In this document: one piece after another, positions 21,846 to 32,879 of the stretch
How positions within the stretch are numbered: position 1 is the stretch's first letter
Layout: the number at the start of each line of letters is the position of its first letter
DNA from: Macrocystis pyrifera
Taxonomy: Eukaryota > Sar > Phaeophyceae > Laminariales > Laminariaceae
Length of the DNA stretch: 64,000 bases
Assembly: GCA_031763025.1 (NCBI GenBank)
Contig: JASSKH010000009.1
Coordinates: forward strand, 5,462,512-5,526,511
Reading direction: 5' to 3'
Notes under the pieces: model-generated
Databases searched by the model: none
What the model was told of the DNA's origin: nothing
Seen by the model: the letters and a program-made list of their open reading frames with translations, nothing else
Program-made: the position numbers and the translations under genes

Positions 21846-21989
21846 CTTCTGGGGCTGGCCTGGCTGCCCGTTGATCGCGGAAGTTTGAAACCGCGTTGTC
21901 GGGGTCGCCCACTGTACGAACACGCGAAGAGTCGTCTCCTTGTTCCTTCCCATTCCGCGGTAGATAGCCAACGCCGCGGAATCAACACC
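21846..21989 (-). CDS. family exon C, copy 2
   Basis: 144 nt (48 codons), phase 0 to phase 0, acceptor AAAAG and donor GTGAGG. It encodes AALAIYRGMGRNKETTLRVF, VQWATPTTRFQTSAINGQ and PGQPQK. The plus-strand copy 50248-50391 has identical length and phase and the same pattern ALAIYR...G.....LR.FVQWA.P...... MING.P.Q.QK. It follows exon DE2 and precedes B2 on this strand. Unknown function. Confidence 0.7.
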
Positions 21990-22009
21990 CTTTTCGTGAA
22001 CTGGGAACA

Positions 22010-22125
22010 GATCAGATAGATTATACCGGGCAGATCAGATAGATCATATCGCACAGACCAAATAGATCATACCGGATTGATTCCATAGATCATACCGGAC
22101 AGATTCCATAGATCATACGCCCACT
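22010..22125. repeat. AGATCATACCGGACAG degenerate tandem
   Basis: About five units of 22-28 bp around ATAGATCATACCGG, located in the intron between exons DE2 and C2. Confidence 0.8.
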
Positions 22126-22675
22126 TCATTATCTAAGATATTCCGGGGCAGATACATCATCGACCTGTATGATCTAGCTCACGTTGCCGGGTGAGAGCTG
22201 TATGATTTGCATGATCTGGATAGCTCCCTGGGGTGCCCGGGCTTGATCCGTACTGCACAGATCCTACTTACCGCCCGCCGTTGTGGTAGATGGAGGGTCT
22301 AGGATATCCAGAGCTTAAACTTGTCTATGTACATAGCGGGTGAAAAGTTCATCGTCGTGTGTACCGGTGGAAGACATAGCATGAGCGACGCTAAAGAAGG
22401 CAGAATGGGGTACAATTGGGCCCAGCATTGCGTGAATGGCTGAGCTCCGCAGGTCTGACAAATCCGCCCGATGAATGTTTCGATCGTCTAATTAGAAAGC
22501 TTGGCCAACAGAGTTCTTACAAGTCGTGATTCGGATGAGATGTTGATTGAGCTCCTCGTTGTGAGAGGAATCCTGAGAAAACAAGGCACCACCCCAAAAA
22601 GGTGTTGTTCAGCGTACAGCCTACACCACGTGTCTAGAAACGGACGAAACGAAAGCGCCGCCGACAGACATATAC
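22126..22675. other. intron between DE2 and C2
   Basis: No exon or known repeat recognised here. Confidence 0.45.
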
Positions 22676-23176
22676 CTGAACATAGCCAGTGTTCGGGTAG
22701 AGCTCGACCGCCATCTCCAGAATCCACCGTACGTCCACCCGCTTCGTGGGATAGGCGACGGACAATCGATCCACGTCAGTTTCGATGGCGTCGTATCAGC
22801 CACCATGAGGCATGACACTGTCCGACTCACACAAATCCACTACGGAGAAGCTTCTGGCCAGGCTTAACGTCGTCGCAGCATGCAGCGAGGCGGCTGTTGC
22901 AGCGTCGGACGCCCCGCGTGGTGGTATCGCCGGAAGCGCAGCAGGTGGTCACGGTGCGACAGGAGGTTCCAGTGGAATCGAGGCTGCTTCGAACGCGACC
23001 GCGGGAGGGAACGGGCACAGGGGGGGCAAGGGAGCGGCCGGCAAAGGCAAGGAAGACATGGCAGCTCGGTAGCCCCTGACGAAGAATTTCAGGGGTGTGG
23101 GCGCGTGCCGGTCAAGGTCGTCGAAGCTGGTGATGGTCTCGCTCGCGGTGTACAGCCGTGCCTGGATACATACGTC
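22676..23176 (-). CDS. family exon DE, copy 2 (two in-frame TGA)
   Basis: 501 nt, phase 0 to phase 0: acceptor CAACAG, donor GTATAT after GGC TAT GTT CAG. D part: CIQARLYTASETITSFDDLD, then RHAPTPLKFFVRGYRAAM and a proline/alanine-rich linker. E part: LARSFSVVDLCESDSVMPHG, then YDAIETDVDRLSVAYPTK and RVDVRWILEMAVELYPNTGY. The frame is kept throughout except for TGA at 22949-22951 (linker) and at 22796-22798, where related E modules at 47.6 and 29.9 kb have TGG (Trp). Either this is a recent pseudoexon, or the first TGA ends one gene and E belongs to the next, or TGA is read through. Splicing to A3 upstream and C2 downstream is phase-compatible. Confidence 0.6.
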
Positions 23177-23330
23177 CTGTTGGTTGTAGATTGAATCAAA
23201 GGAGTTGCAGGGCACACACAAGAGCGCCAAGTCAATTAGAACATTGGAGGAGGGATCAAGTGTGTGTGAGTGTTTTTTATTTTTTTTAACGGTCCCCAGC
23301 GAAGGATGGGGAAGCGAGAGAAACGCACTA

Positions 23331-23435
23331 TTGCCGGGGGACATGGTAATCAGGACCAAATGTGCTTGGTAAAAATAGTGGAATATATACGTTTTTGTGT
23401 GCATGATGGGTCCTGATAACCATAGTCCCCCGCAA
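23331..23435 (-). mobile_element. MITE copy 8 (divergent)
   Basis: 105 bp with TA on both sides, ends TTGCCGGGGG and CCCCCGCAA. Both arms carry the unusual ATCAGGACC variant, so the arms changed together. It lies in the intron ahead of exon DE2. Confidence 0.85.
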
Positions 23436-24099
23436 TACTTCATGGCAATATATCACTAAATAACCTAAGCTACAGTAAAACTAAACCTAGGGTTGAAATG
23501 CGTACGTTCGTAACTTGCCATATTCTAGGAGAGGTCAAGGGCCGTGCCAACAGACACCGGTACGCTCAGCGACGGGAGGAACTGTGCACGGCGGAAAATA
23601 CTCCCGCCGGACCCGAGGAAAAAGGTGACCGGCCTGGAAAAAAACAAATGAGACGTTTATACAACGATTTCAGTTTTGGGCGTGCGCTGATGAGGTCTGT
23701 GTCCGTTATCGCCTGGAAAACCGCGCCGCCCCCCCACCCTGCTACAGCGGCACCACAATCAATCAGAATTTTATCCAGTGGTAGTCTATGGTGCTGAACT
23801 TCAGGAATGCGTGTTCCGGGTCTGATCTCAGCTTCTTGCAGTTGCTGCGCGGTACCTTATAAGGCGCCTATAAGCCTTGAAAGTGGTCGGACTGGGACGC
23901 GTGCTATCTACTGTCGAGGTGGCACTTTTTTTTTTGTTAGGCGGAATACCGTAAAAGGCGTCGAGTTGTTTATTTTGCACAGGGACATGCGATCGATTTT
24001 TTTCAGCGCCTGTTTCACCGTGGTTCTCTCGACAACCAATGGCAGCGGCAGCAAGGGTGCTACACAAAGGCGAACACTGCTTTCTTTTCGGAAGGAAGA

Positions 24100-24255
<156 letters not shown>

Positions 24256-24601
24256 ACTATTATCTTTCCGAAAACACCTTGTTGGTTTCGGATATACGCA
24301 ATAATATTCCCCTTCTGAAAAACCAAAACGGGCTCTGAAAAACGATCGTCGCACCACTGTGCCAACTCGGCTTTCTTTGCGGTATTTTTTGTGACCTCCG
24401 ATCCCCCAGTCGTATTTCCAAAGCATTTTTTCTATCCTAATGCGTCTAAAATTATAGATATTGGGATTTTGTTTCATTAGTTGCGTGTGGAGCGCGTGAA
24501 AAAATAAAAACAAATCGTCTCGTTTTGGGTGCCTGCACAAAACACCTATTGGCCATCTCCCCTGCCGTCCTCGTAGCCTCCGTGGCTCTCTGGCGCCCTC
24601 G

Positions 24602-24625
24602 CCCCCCCCCCCCCCCCCCCCCCCC
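24602..24625. repeat. poly-C tract abutting a splice donor
   Basis: Run of about 24 C on the plus strand; on the minus strand it is poly-G beginning 4 nt inside the intron after exon A3. Confidence 0.95.
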
Positions 24626-24629
24626 TCAC

Positions 24630-24804
24630 CTCGTTGACGTCCTCAGCGCGATTGAACTCCGTTTTGGCAACACCCAAGAGGTAGTGTACGACCCACAAGG
24701 ACACGGAAGGGCCGCTGTTAGCCGCTTCGAGTGTTTTCAGGATGATGGCGTGGACGACGTGGCCGGGAAGGTCCAGGCGGGTGCAAAGGGAGCAGACCAC
24801 CGCG
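24630..24804 (-). CDS. family exon A, copy 3
   Basis: 175 nt, one codon longer than the other A exons, same phases (2 in, 0 out). It encodes AVVCSLCTRLDLPGHVV, HAIILKTLEAANSGPSVSLW and VVHYLLGVAKTEFNRAEDVN. The donor GTGAG is immediately followed on this strand by a run of about 24 G (24602-24625). Upstream B3 and downstream DE2 join in frame. Confidence 0.68.
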
Positions 24805-24966
24805 CTGACGATGTGGTAAAAGCAGATAAAACAGCGCACACACGCACCGTCAACTTTGGAGGGGGCGGCGCAAGAGAGAGAGAGCGTTCGCCAAAAGCTA
24901 TTCCACCCTTTTCGTACATGCTACTGCAACAGCTGTTGCGCTTATCCTACACCAATTCCGAGCAGG

Positions 24967-24993
24967 TGGGGGGGGGGGGGGGGGGGGGGGGGG
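24967..24993. repeat. poly-G tract
   Basis: About 26 G. On the minus strand it is a C-run in the intron upstream of exon A3. Confidence 0.95.
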
Positions 24994-25284
24994 TTATGCG
25001 TTAAGGGGGGAAGAATGTATCTACTTCGAAGAGCAGCGTGTTGCTTTTTTAACAAGGTATTGCGGGTATCCTCCGAAGAGCGATATATATTATTAAATTA
25101 AATTGTAAATGCTAACCAAATAAAAAGAGCGGATGTGGGGCGACACCACGAAATTGCTGTAATGATTGTTAGACTAATTCCCTACTTAGATTAGTAGTAG
25201 TATGTACCTGGTAAGGAATTGCATTGCTGTTTTCGAGGACAGGACATAACTTTTATGTGTAGATGGTAGCTCGAACCCACTCAC

Positions 25285-25430
25285 GTCATGAATATCGAGG
25301 CGTACAAGGCCATCATGGCGTCATCTCCGGTGAGCTCGCTGAGCATGAGAGACGCGTTCGCCTTCGAGTGAAGCCAGGCGTGCACGGCAGGAGAGCAACG
25401 TTGTATCACCTCCCACGAGTGCCTCATGCC
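25285..25430 (-). CDS. family exon B, copy 3
   Basis: 146 nt, phase 0 in and 2 out, acceptor TATTTCAG and donor GTGAGT. It encodes GMRHSWEVIQRCSPAVHAWL, HSKANASLMLSELTGDD and AMMALYASIFMT. Same length and phase as copy 2, no stops. It joins exon A3 in frame. No C exon was found upstream of it; the SINE at 25964 and MITE at 26631 lie there. Confidence 0.7.
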
Positions 25431-25963
25431 CTGAAATAAAAAAAAGAGACGAACTAAAAACGCGCGTAAACGAGCGTTCGTGGACCGTTAGCTAGCGGTG
25501 CGTGCGCTTTTCCTCGTGAGGCAACAGTAGTACAGGCGAAGCGCGTGCGAGGTACTGTATAGGACATATACGACCTTCATTTAGCAATTCTTGAGAGGTG
25601 TCTGGGATTTTCGCAGCAGCGCTATGTATGTAGTGACCCTTTCGGTGGCACAACCACGCTTTTTTGTTCCCATCAACTACTATCACGGAGTGACATACCA
25701 ACTGAGAACCAAACATGAACGTACTCGGTAGAACATAGCGACATGTACACTATATATAAAACTATGTACCTAAAAATAAGAACAGTTCATCAAAAGCTCG
25801 CTTATATTCAGAGACTGAGCGATATGTGGTTATTTGGGTCCACCTCGACTTCTGGTTGCTGCCGATCCCCGGCAAATATTCCGGGGGAAACACTAGAAAT
25901 CAAAAGAACAAAACACGTGGTGTGAACGTAGGCGAGAAAACAAGGCTTTTTTTCTCCATCATG
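25431..25963. other. intron upstream of B3
   Basis: No exon or repeat family recognised. Confidence 0.4.
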
Positions 25964-26284
25964 TTTTTTTTTTTTTTTTTTTTGTTCATCACTTTTACTT
26001 TCCAACCCACTCGTAGGAGGTTTTACCCTCGACGATCTTCTGGACAAGCCGTGGTCACAGGTGTCGTTCCTTCTCCTCCCCGGTACGTGCCTTTGTTTTT
26101 TGTCGCGCATAGGGTTCGGCATTCCCACTGCTCGTCGATTTTCAGTGAATGTAGCCAACTCACGCTTTCGACCTTTCCGCTTATCAATTTTTTATGCAAG
26201 AAAAAGTCCCTATGAGCATGCACTCGGTGAGACTTGAACCCACGAAATTGATCTTGACAGGCACGCGAACCACCTACCAAGCCA
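25964..26284 (-). mobile_element. tRNA-derived SINE copy 2 (best head)
   Basis: On the minus strand: head with box A-like TGGCTTGGTAGG (26273-26284), an anticodon-arm-like GCCTGTCA, box B GGTTCAAGTCTCACC (26226-26240), then an unrelated body and a 3' A20 tail (T run 25964-25983). Boxes A and B are about 45 nt apart, as in tRNA. The GCCTGTCA arm resembles tRNA-Asp (anticodon GTC), an inference. Transcription would be by RNA polymerase III and mobilisation by a LINE; the LINE fragment at 8.6-9.5 kb shows such elements exist here. Confidence 0.85.
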
Positions 26285-26630
26285 TGTATGGACTCTGATC
26301 ACTGTATAGACCCCTGCAACAACAGTTAACGGGGTATGACCTCCTTTGCGCCTGCACCCACGTGTATGGGGGAGGGCATACTCGAGATTTGTCTGGAATA
26401 CTTTTGTTGTGGCACCTCCGCGCATATGGCTCTGCCTACTGAGGTCGGAATGGTATAGCCAAGGAGCAATTCTGCAACCATGCCTTCGCCTCAAGCTCAG
26501 CTGCCGTGTGGCACCGGCTGGGACTATGTGCCCGATGCGAGTCGACGACGGAAGAAAGGGGTGATATATTCTCGCGATAAAAATCAACACAAGAACCGTA
26601 TAATGGGGAGGAGAATTTAAGTTACGACTA
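26285..26630. other. no recognised feature
   Basis: An open minus-strand frame covers most of it but lacks motifs or homology to the C exon expected here. Confidence 0.35.
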
Positions 26631-26734
26631 TCACGGGGGGCCATAGTAAATAGGACCAAATATTGTTGGTAAAAATAGGTAAATATATAGGGTTTTTGTG
26701 TACCGTAGGTCCTATTTACTATGGTCTAGCGTAA
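26631..26734 (-). mobile_element. MITE copy 9
   Basis: 104 bp, TAAA-type arms, TA left and CA right; the right end is altered to TCTAGCGTAA. Confidence 0.88.
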
Positions 26735-26890
26735 CAGGACAGGAAGGAGAGAGAAGAGTAAAGGCGAAGATGCTGAATTGGATGGAAAATACCTTATATA
26801 CATACATTTGCACACGCGTGGGTGTGGGTGTACATATACCGCACCGACCAAGACAAGCACCAGCTTGAGGTGTTCGTTGTGTATGAGTCG

Positions 26891-27268
26891 TCACACGGTG
26901 GGAGGGTTTTCACTTTTTGGTTCTATAATGGTTGGAGCGGTTATCGCCGCTTCGGACGCCTCGGGCAGTGATGCTGCCCTTAACAGGGCAGGGGGCCACG
27001 GTGCAACAGGGAGTTCCAGAGGAATGGTGGAGGCTTCTCCAAGCGGAGCTATGGGGGGGGGTGGGCACAGGGTAGGCCATGGGGCCGCTGCAAATGACAA
27101 TGGTACGGACGACGGTGGTGGTGATGACGAGACGATGGCAAAAGATCCTACGGGCCTCCTCAGACGGCCGAAGCGCAGGGTCGTGGGAGTCTATCGGTCA
27201 TCGCTCTCTTCGAATATTACCGCGATCTTGCCCGCTGCCGCGTAAAGCCTCGTCTGGGTGCTCAATAC
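26891..27268 (-). pseudogene. family exon D, copy 3, with in-frame TAG
   Basis: After acceptor CTGCAG it reads VLSTQTRLYAAAGKIAVIF, EESDDR, then TAG (27191-27193) where other copies have the His of RHAP, then PTTLRFGRLRRPVGSF and a long A/P-rich tail ending PPTV and a stop. No E module follows. The tail resembles the proline/alanine linker of DE2 (IPLELPVAP versus IPLEPPVAP). The internal stop suggests a decayed copy. Confidence 0.55.
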
Positions 27269-27738
27269 CTGCAGTACATACATTTGTGTTTATGTGTGTG
27301 TTTGTGTGTCACGGCCGCAGTGCATGGGTGGGAGACATGCAGACAGCGCGCGCGTTAACGTAAGATCGCTTTCACCACATGGAAGAGGAGTAAGACTGGT
27401 TGATTAGCTGGTTGGTAGGTTGGCTGACGGTCCCAGTGCCGGGTGAACGTGTGTAAGATGGGCTGTTTGTAGCGCCAATATTAGGCGGGATGGTGACCTC
27501 GTTCTGTGGATGATGGTTGGGGTAATTGATTCGTCCTGCTATGTACGGGCGAGGTTGTAGACCCCGAGTTGAAAATGGAGTGTTTGCGATTTATTTATTT
27601 TTTACTTTTACGTCTCTAGAAATTCTCCCGAGGTAAATTTTTGAGGTAAATTTCTGAAAAAAACGGCCGGAAAAGACTTTAGCGAAGTAAGGATTTCAGC
27701 GAAAGTTACGGTAACTTTTGGCTCTCTGTTTCATTGGC

Positions 27739-27960
27739 CTACACGCACCGAGCATTATCCCGACGCAGAACGCAACTCAAATCTCGAAGGACCAACTTGC
27801 CGTACGCATCACGACAACCGCTGGGAGCACATAGGCTCGAGAGGTGTAGCTTGATTACAGCGCGCACGAGCGGCGTTGGATCGTGCCAGCGGGTCGTCGC
27901 CGCTGCTACGGTACACGCTTTCGCCCGCTTGGTGACGACGTGGAGGATGCGTCGTCCCAA
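27739..27960 (-). CDS. possible terminal exon, unknown
   Basis: An open minus-strand frame of about 70 codons ends at TAG and reads HVVTKRAKACTVAAATTRW, HDPTPLVRAVIKLHLSSLC and RDAYGKLVLRDLSCVLRR. Composition looks protein-like but no acceptor or family link could be fixed. Confidence 0.25.
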   Translation of the reverse strand: MGRRILHVVTKRAKACTVAAATTRWHDPTPLVRAVIKLHLSSLCAPSGCRDAYGKLVLRDLSCVLRRDNARCV

Positions 27961-28061
27961 AAAAGGACTCGTACTGTTGTATTCACACTCGTACTCGTAC
28001 TCGTGCTCGTAGAGAGCGCGACAGCATGACAGCTCGTGTATCATTTCGATTTCACCATACT

Positions 28062-28200
28062 ACGGCTGCAGCAGCAGCAGCAGCAGCAGCAGTGGCAGCA
28101 GCGGCGGCGGCGGCGGCGGCGGCGGAGCGGAGCGCGCCGGCGCTGTGGCGTGCGTAGGCCGAGCGCAGCAGCAGCAGCAGCAGCAGCAGCAGCACAGCAA
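28062..28200. repeat. (CAG)n and (CGG)n compound microsatellite
   Basis: CAG run, CGG run (28098-28123), unique spacer, then a second CAG run (28167-28195). Confidence 0.9.
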
Positions 28201-29024
28201 TCCAAAAATGGAAGCTGGTTGGTGCTGGTGCTTGCTGGTGCTGGTGCTGACGCTGTTTATTTTTGTTGCTCACGCTGCTCCTAGCTGCGTCTAGCGCCAG
28301 CTAGCTGCTATTGCTGCTTGTAGTCGTGGGATGGCTGTGGTGGCTTCGCGGTCAACTGTGCCGCCGAAACGTTGCTGGGCTGCCGTTGCTACTCGCACGC
28401 TGTTTTTTTTTTTTCGTTCACAGCGTTCGTTCTTTTTTTGTTTGCCACATTGCCTCACCTCCCCCACTTCCCTTCTTATTTTCGGAGGCGTCGCCTGCAG
28501 GATTGGATTTACCTCACTCGCAAACACACCGAAATCAGGAAGGGAAGGAAATTCACTTTTTTTAGCGGAAGTAAAGTTTTTTTTTTACCTCTATCGCAAA
28601 CACTCTAATATTGGTACACTACACAAAATTTCGCGGAAGTGTGACGAGCTCAAGCCGAATTATATATATCCATCACCCGCGGGGGGGGAAGGGGGAGATA
28701 AGAAAGTAGTAGAGAGGCTACCTAATTTTCCTCAAGGGTCCTTCGCATGTAGTACAAGGAGCCACTACATATATGCTCGCCAAAAACAAAAACCCGTTTT
28801 GAATGTGCGCACACACCCGACGAAAAATCCCCCGAATAAAATAACACCAGAAAAGTACAAGAACAAAAAAAAACAGCGGGATAATTCCCCTTTGTTTTAG
28901 GAGGCCCCGTTCGGCAGAGCTATTCGGGCCCCAACGCGTCGTCCCCCAACCATTTCATTGTGAATCGGCGAAAGCGTTAGAAGGAGAGTCGCGATGGCCT
29001 AAGCGCCCCCTAGGCCAGGGGCGG
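28201..29024. other. no recognised gene
   Basis: Long plus-strand frame (28331-28900) is rich in T/A-run artefacts. No splice-supported exon seen. Confidence 0.4.
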
Positions 29025-29130
29025 GAGGGAGGGGGGCATAGTAAATAGTACCAACTATTGTTAGTAAAAATAGGTAAATATATAGTTTTTTGTGTGTGCT
29101 GTAGGTCCTATTTACTATGGCTCCCCGTAA
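29025..29130 (-). mobile_element. MITE copy 10
   Basis: About 106 bp, TAAA-type arms. The left end is degraded into a G/A run (GAGGGAGGGGGGCATAG); the right end CTCCCCGTAA is followed by TA. Confidence 0.85.
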
Positions 29131-29866
29131 TAGTATGACCGGTCGGATATAGACAATCGCAGCGGCAGCTACAGTAGGCCGATATTTTCTGGTCGGTGAA
29201 ACGCACAGAGACTCTCCCTTTCACTTTTTCACGTGCATGTTTTGAAAAGAGCGTTTTTTGGTCCGGCATATTTATGGAAAAGTAGGCGGTGCAGCTTCAC
29301 TTGGTGCAGCACCCTGAAGAGGCGCACCATAGAGAGCCAATTGAGGTATCACGAGACAGAGCGTGACAATCACATACCCGGAGGCTGCACGGTCAGAGAT
29401 CAGACCCACCAAACAGTGTCGGCTTTGCTTTATTACTCATTATTTTCCGGCCGGTTGGGCTCCTGAAGGGAGCAACTACCAGTCATATTATTGTACATTT
29501 ACTACTGTACGTAGTACATACCGGGCATGTTATAGAACTAGCGCATAGAAATGTTGGTCGAAAGTAGTATACACCTGGTATGCTTTAGGACTAGCGGATA
29601 GAAACGTTGGTCGACTTGCGCTTACAATGTTCTTCAAGGTCATGTTTCGGGTGATATATGGAGCTCCTTTTGTGGGGATCTCAGAAACTAATAAGGCACC
29701 ACCCCTACAATGCACCACCCCTACTCCTAGAAGGCACCACCCCTACAGTGTCATTGCTCATCATGTTCTCAAAAAAAGCTGCACGGATATAGTAGAGGTC
29801 GCGTGCACGCCAACGCTGCATTATTCTAGAGAGACACATACATCCCAAAGGAGGGAGCCGACTGAC
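29131..29866. other. no recognised gene; CACCACCCCTAC tandem
   Basis: A motif CACCACCCCTAC is repeated three times at 29698-29751, inverse of units near 16995-17045. Two copies of TAGCG(C)ATAGAAA.GTTGGTCG lie at 29541-29562 and 29594-29614. Confidence 0.45.
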
Positions 29867-30383
29867 CCGGCCGCTTCAGCGGTAGAAGCTCGACCGTTCT
29901 CGCCAGAGTCCAGCGCACATCCACCCGCTCCATACAACACGCGGCAGACCACCGACAATACCCCCTTCGGATGGTGCCATGCCAGCCATCCTCAGGCGTG
30001 ACACCGTTGCTGATCAACCGGCACGGGTCCACCACGGCCAAGCTTCTCAGTGAGTGAAACCACCAGGTCGCGTTTTCCAGCTTAGCGGCCACTGGAGCGT
30101 CGAGAGCTTGGTGCTGCGGTGAGCCCAGCCCGTGGAACCCACGAAGCCACGGTGCAAGAAGAGATCGCGATGGAAAGGTGAATCCATGCGCTGCCGCCGA
30201 AGGGCGCGGGCGAAGGCGAGGCTTCCAAGATGCGGCCGGAAACGCCAACGAAGAAGACACGGGAGCTGGGCAGTAACCTTTCAGGCGGCAGCTCGGGGGC
30301 ATGGGCGAGTTCCGATCGAGCTGATCGCGCCTGCTTGTGACGATTTCGTTGGCGGTGAAACGCCTTATCTGGGCGCACAGTAC
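29867..30383 (-). CDS. family exon DE, copy 4
   Basis: Acceptor CTTTAG, then D part AQIRRFTANEIVTSRRDQLD, RNSPMPPSCRLKGYCPAP. A proline/alanine-rich linker leads in the same frame to the E part LRSLAVVDPCRLISNGVTPE, DGWHGTI and CCMERVDVRWTLARTVELL. The D-E reading frame is open throughout, unlike copy 2, and it shows Trp (TGG) where copy 2 has TGA. A probable donor GTCAGT at 29861-29866 would leave 517 nt, one base out of the family phase, so this copy may be decayed at its end. Confidence 0.55.
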
Positions 30384-31485
30384 CTAAAGTATCGGAGCAG
30401 TCATGAAGAGGACCATAACAAAGACGGTATGGGGGTGCGGGCGTAACTAAAAAATGTTCAGTTTTTTTTCCGCTATGTATATGGTCTTATCCACCATTCA
30501 ATAGCTTTTTGTGGGAGGGGAGAAGATCTGCGGGGGAAATCGATCACTCGTGCGGCCCAGATACCAGTCCGTGCACAAGAAAAACGATGACGATTCATCG
30601 AACCGTGGGAGTTACCCTTTTTTATGGCTCCAACTCGTCTGGCCGGTAGAGCTCTTCAGGTAAGGACAACCTCAAACAGTGATAAGGCATGGCCCCTGTA
30701 AGACACTCGCCCCCTACCGATTGCGTTGCTCTCACAAGTCGCCGTGGGAAAACAGAATGATCTTCTACGGGCCCCCGGGCGTAAGTATGAACACGCAACG
30801 AAGGTGCAAGGATGTCGCCGTTATTTTTGTGCTAGGGTATGTTGATTACCATCAATGTTTTCCAGTGATCTGTGAAAGAAGAGAGAGTGAGGGGCGACTG
30901 GAGTGTTCCCCTGTACGGGCCCGGGTGGAGGTGGAGCGGCGGGAAAAAATTGCGGGGTAATAAACCACCTCCAATCCAAGCGTCTTGGTGCGGCCGACCG
31001 TGTGAACAGCTGGCATCCCCACCAACCAAATGTAAGAGTGCACTTTTGTCAAGTAACTGCAGCACCTCAGGGGAAAATATGGCAAGGTGCATCTGCATGG
31101 GCGGGGATAACGTATTCGATCTACTCTCACCACATGACAGCCCCGCAATCCCCTTCTACCCATCCGCGCTTGCTTTGTTGGCAGCAATTCGTATTACTCC
31201 AGCTTCTGCGTGATACTCCATTGGATACGGCGGGGGGGGCTGCTATTGCCCACCCGTTTGCGTATTGTTTAGAGGGTGTTTTTGAGCATGACGCAACCGA
31301 TCAAACACGGATCAGGGCTATACTCCGATCACTTCGCCGACGCCGTCATCCTGAGACCGGTTCACTCCAGGCGGAGGTGTCGGCGGTCAACTCTCTCTCT
31401 GGAAAATAAACAGCCCTGCCGAATAGATAAGTTTTTATTGTTACTTTCCTGCAAACGCGAAGTAAAATCACACGGATGATGTCAC
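30384..31485. other. no recognised gene
   Basis: Open frames overlap on both strands at 30832-31409, typical of GC-rich antisense overlap. No motif found. Confidence 0.4.
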
Positions 31486-31715
31486 TTGGGTGTGGAGGGA
31501 TTGGCACTTCGTCAGGAGGGGATTTGTCACTTCGTTGAGAAGGGAACGTTACTGCGTTTGGAAGAGAGTATCACTTTCTTGGGAGGGAAATATCAGGGGG
31601 ACATCACTTCATTGGGAGGGAGTGTCACATCTTTGAAGAGGGGGTTGTCATTTCGGTGTGAGGGTTTCCACTTCGATGGGGAGGCGTGTCACTTCGATGG
31701 GAGCGAATATCAGGG
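31486..31715. repeat. degenerate TCACTTC(G)TTGGGAGGG tandem
   Basis: About eight imperfect units of 25-35 bp, each with CACTTC or similar then a TGGGAGGG-like stretch. The 81-codon frame here is a by-product. Confidence 0.8.
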
Positions 31716-31970
31716 CTGTCATGGGCTATGATACCATGCAACAACCCGAGAGCTAAGAAACCAAGCTCTGAACACCCAGAGAAGGAAAAAGCGAAGACAA
31801 GAAGAAGTGACGGTCAGCGTGTCGATGTCGGTCACTGCTTGGTTGGGAGGTGATACGTTTTGGTGTCCTTACTACTATGCAGGAGCGGAGTCATACGGCA
31901 GAACTGGCCATCGGGATCCTATCCGTACAACAGTAGTACTACGCGTCCACTTCACCCACAGACGGCGTTA

Positions 31971-32075
31971 TTACGGGGGACCATAGTAAATAGGACCTGC
32001 GGTACACACAAAAAACTGTATATTTCACTATTTTTACTAACAAAATTTGGTCCTATTTACTATGGTCCCCCGCAA
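31971..32075 (+). mobile_element. MITE copy 11
   Basis: 105 bp, perfect TAAA-type arms, TA on both sides. Confidence 0.93.
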
Positions 32076-32879
32076 TAGCTGCACCACGTCTCTCGAGGTT
32101 ATGATGGCTACATTATGCCGTGTTGGAAGTAAGATAGTAGAGCTAAATAAAGATTCTCCGGCTTCGGGTACACGGGCACCCCTCCTCCATTTGGCACGTT
32201 AAAAAAAAATACAATACCACGCCAAACATTTATTGAACCCATGCTAATCCAACGCACGAATTAGTGTCCACCTCCGGAACACACGGTACGGGGTCTCCCC
32301 AAAAGAACGGTGGCATTATGGATGCGCTCCCCTTACTCTGGGTGGAGACAGACTTTTCGAGCCATTCGGAACATGTACATGAACACGAAACGGCCCCTAC
32401 AACTACTGCACGCACAGAGTGGATTGAAGAAATGGACAAGCAAAAGCGGGGGAGGTGAGAGTATTTCCTGGTGGTATCACAGCAGGCTACAAAGCGTTTA
32501 CTGAGTGGAAGCCTTGGTACGGCTAGGGTGACGGGCAGCAACCTTGGGATGGTACTGATGCACGACCGAGGAGGTCGCGATAAAATCGTTACGACAAAAG
32601 GCGGTATAAGTAGACATATTCGCGATGAAAAGTCATTTTGAGCCGACCTACAGTATCGTGCAGTACTACCATGCATTGATAGTCCGCACAGTGGTGATAC
32701 GTGTTTCATTACACAGCTGGGAGTGTCGACTACCTTCCATAGGATCACGGTCTAGCGAATTACTTGGGTGAATGTTCACACTGCTGTGTTCGACCGGCCC
32801 GCAGTTACGGCATACACCTGACAACCGCACTCCGTCAATAGCCTGCATAAACTATGATCACGAAGTTAGACAAACTGAC
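32076..32879. other. no recognised gene
   Basis: A 172-codon minus-strand frame at 32230-32748 is rich in Ser and Cys without a motif. It lies downstream of FE5 where a C exon would be expected, but I could not align it. Confidence 0.35.

Noticed and set aside
26226-26284. A genuine tRNA gene
   Set aside because: No clean acceptor stem pairing, and the sequence continues into the SINE body with a poly-A end, repeated in four copies.
28036-28284. Poly-Gln/poly-Ala protein
   Set aside because: Frames over CAG and CGG microsatellites with no flanking exon evidence.
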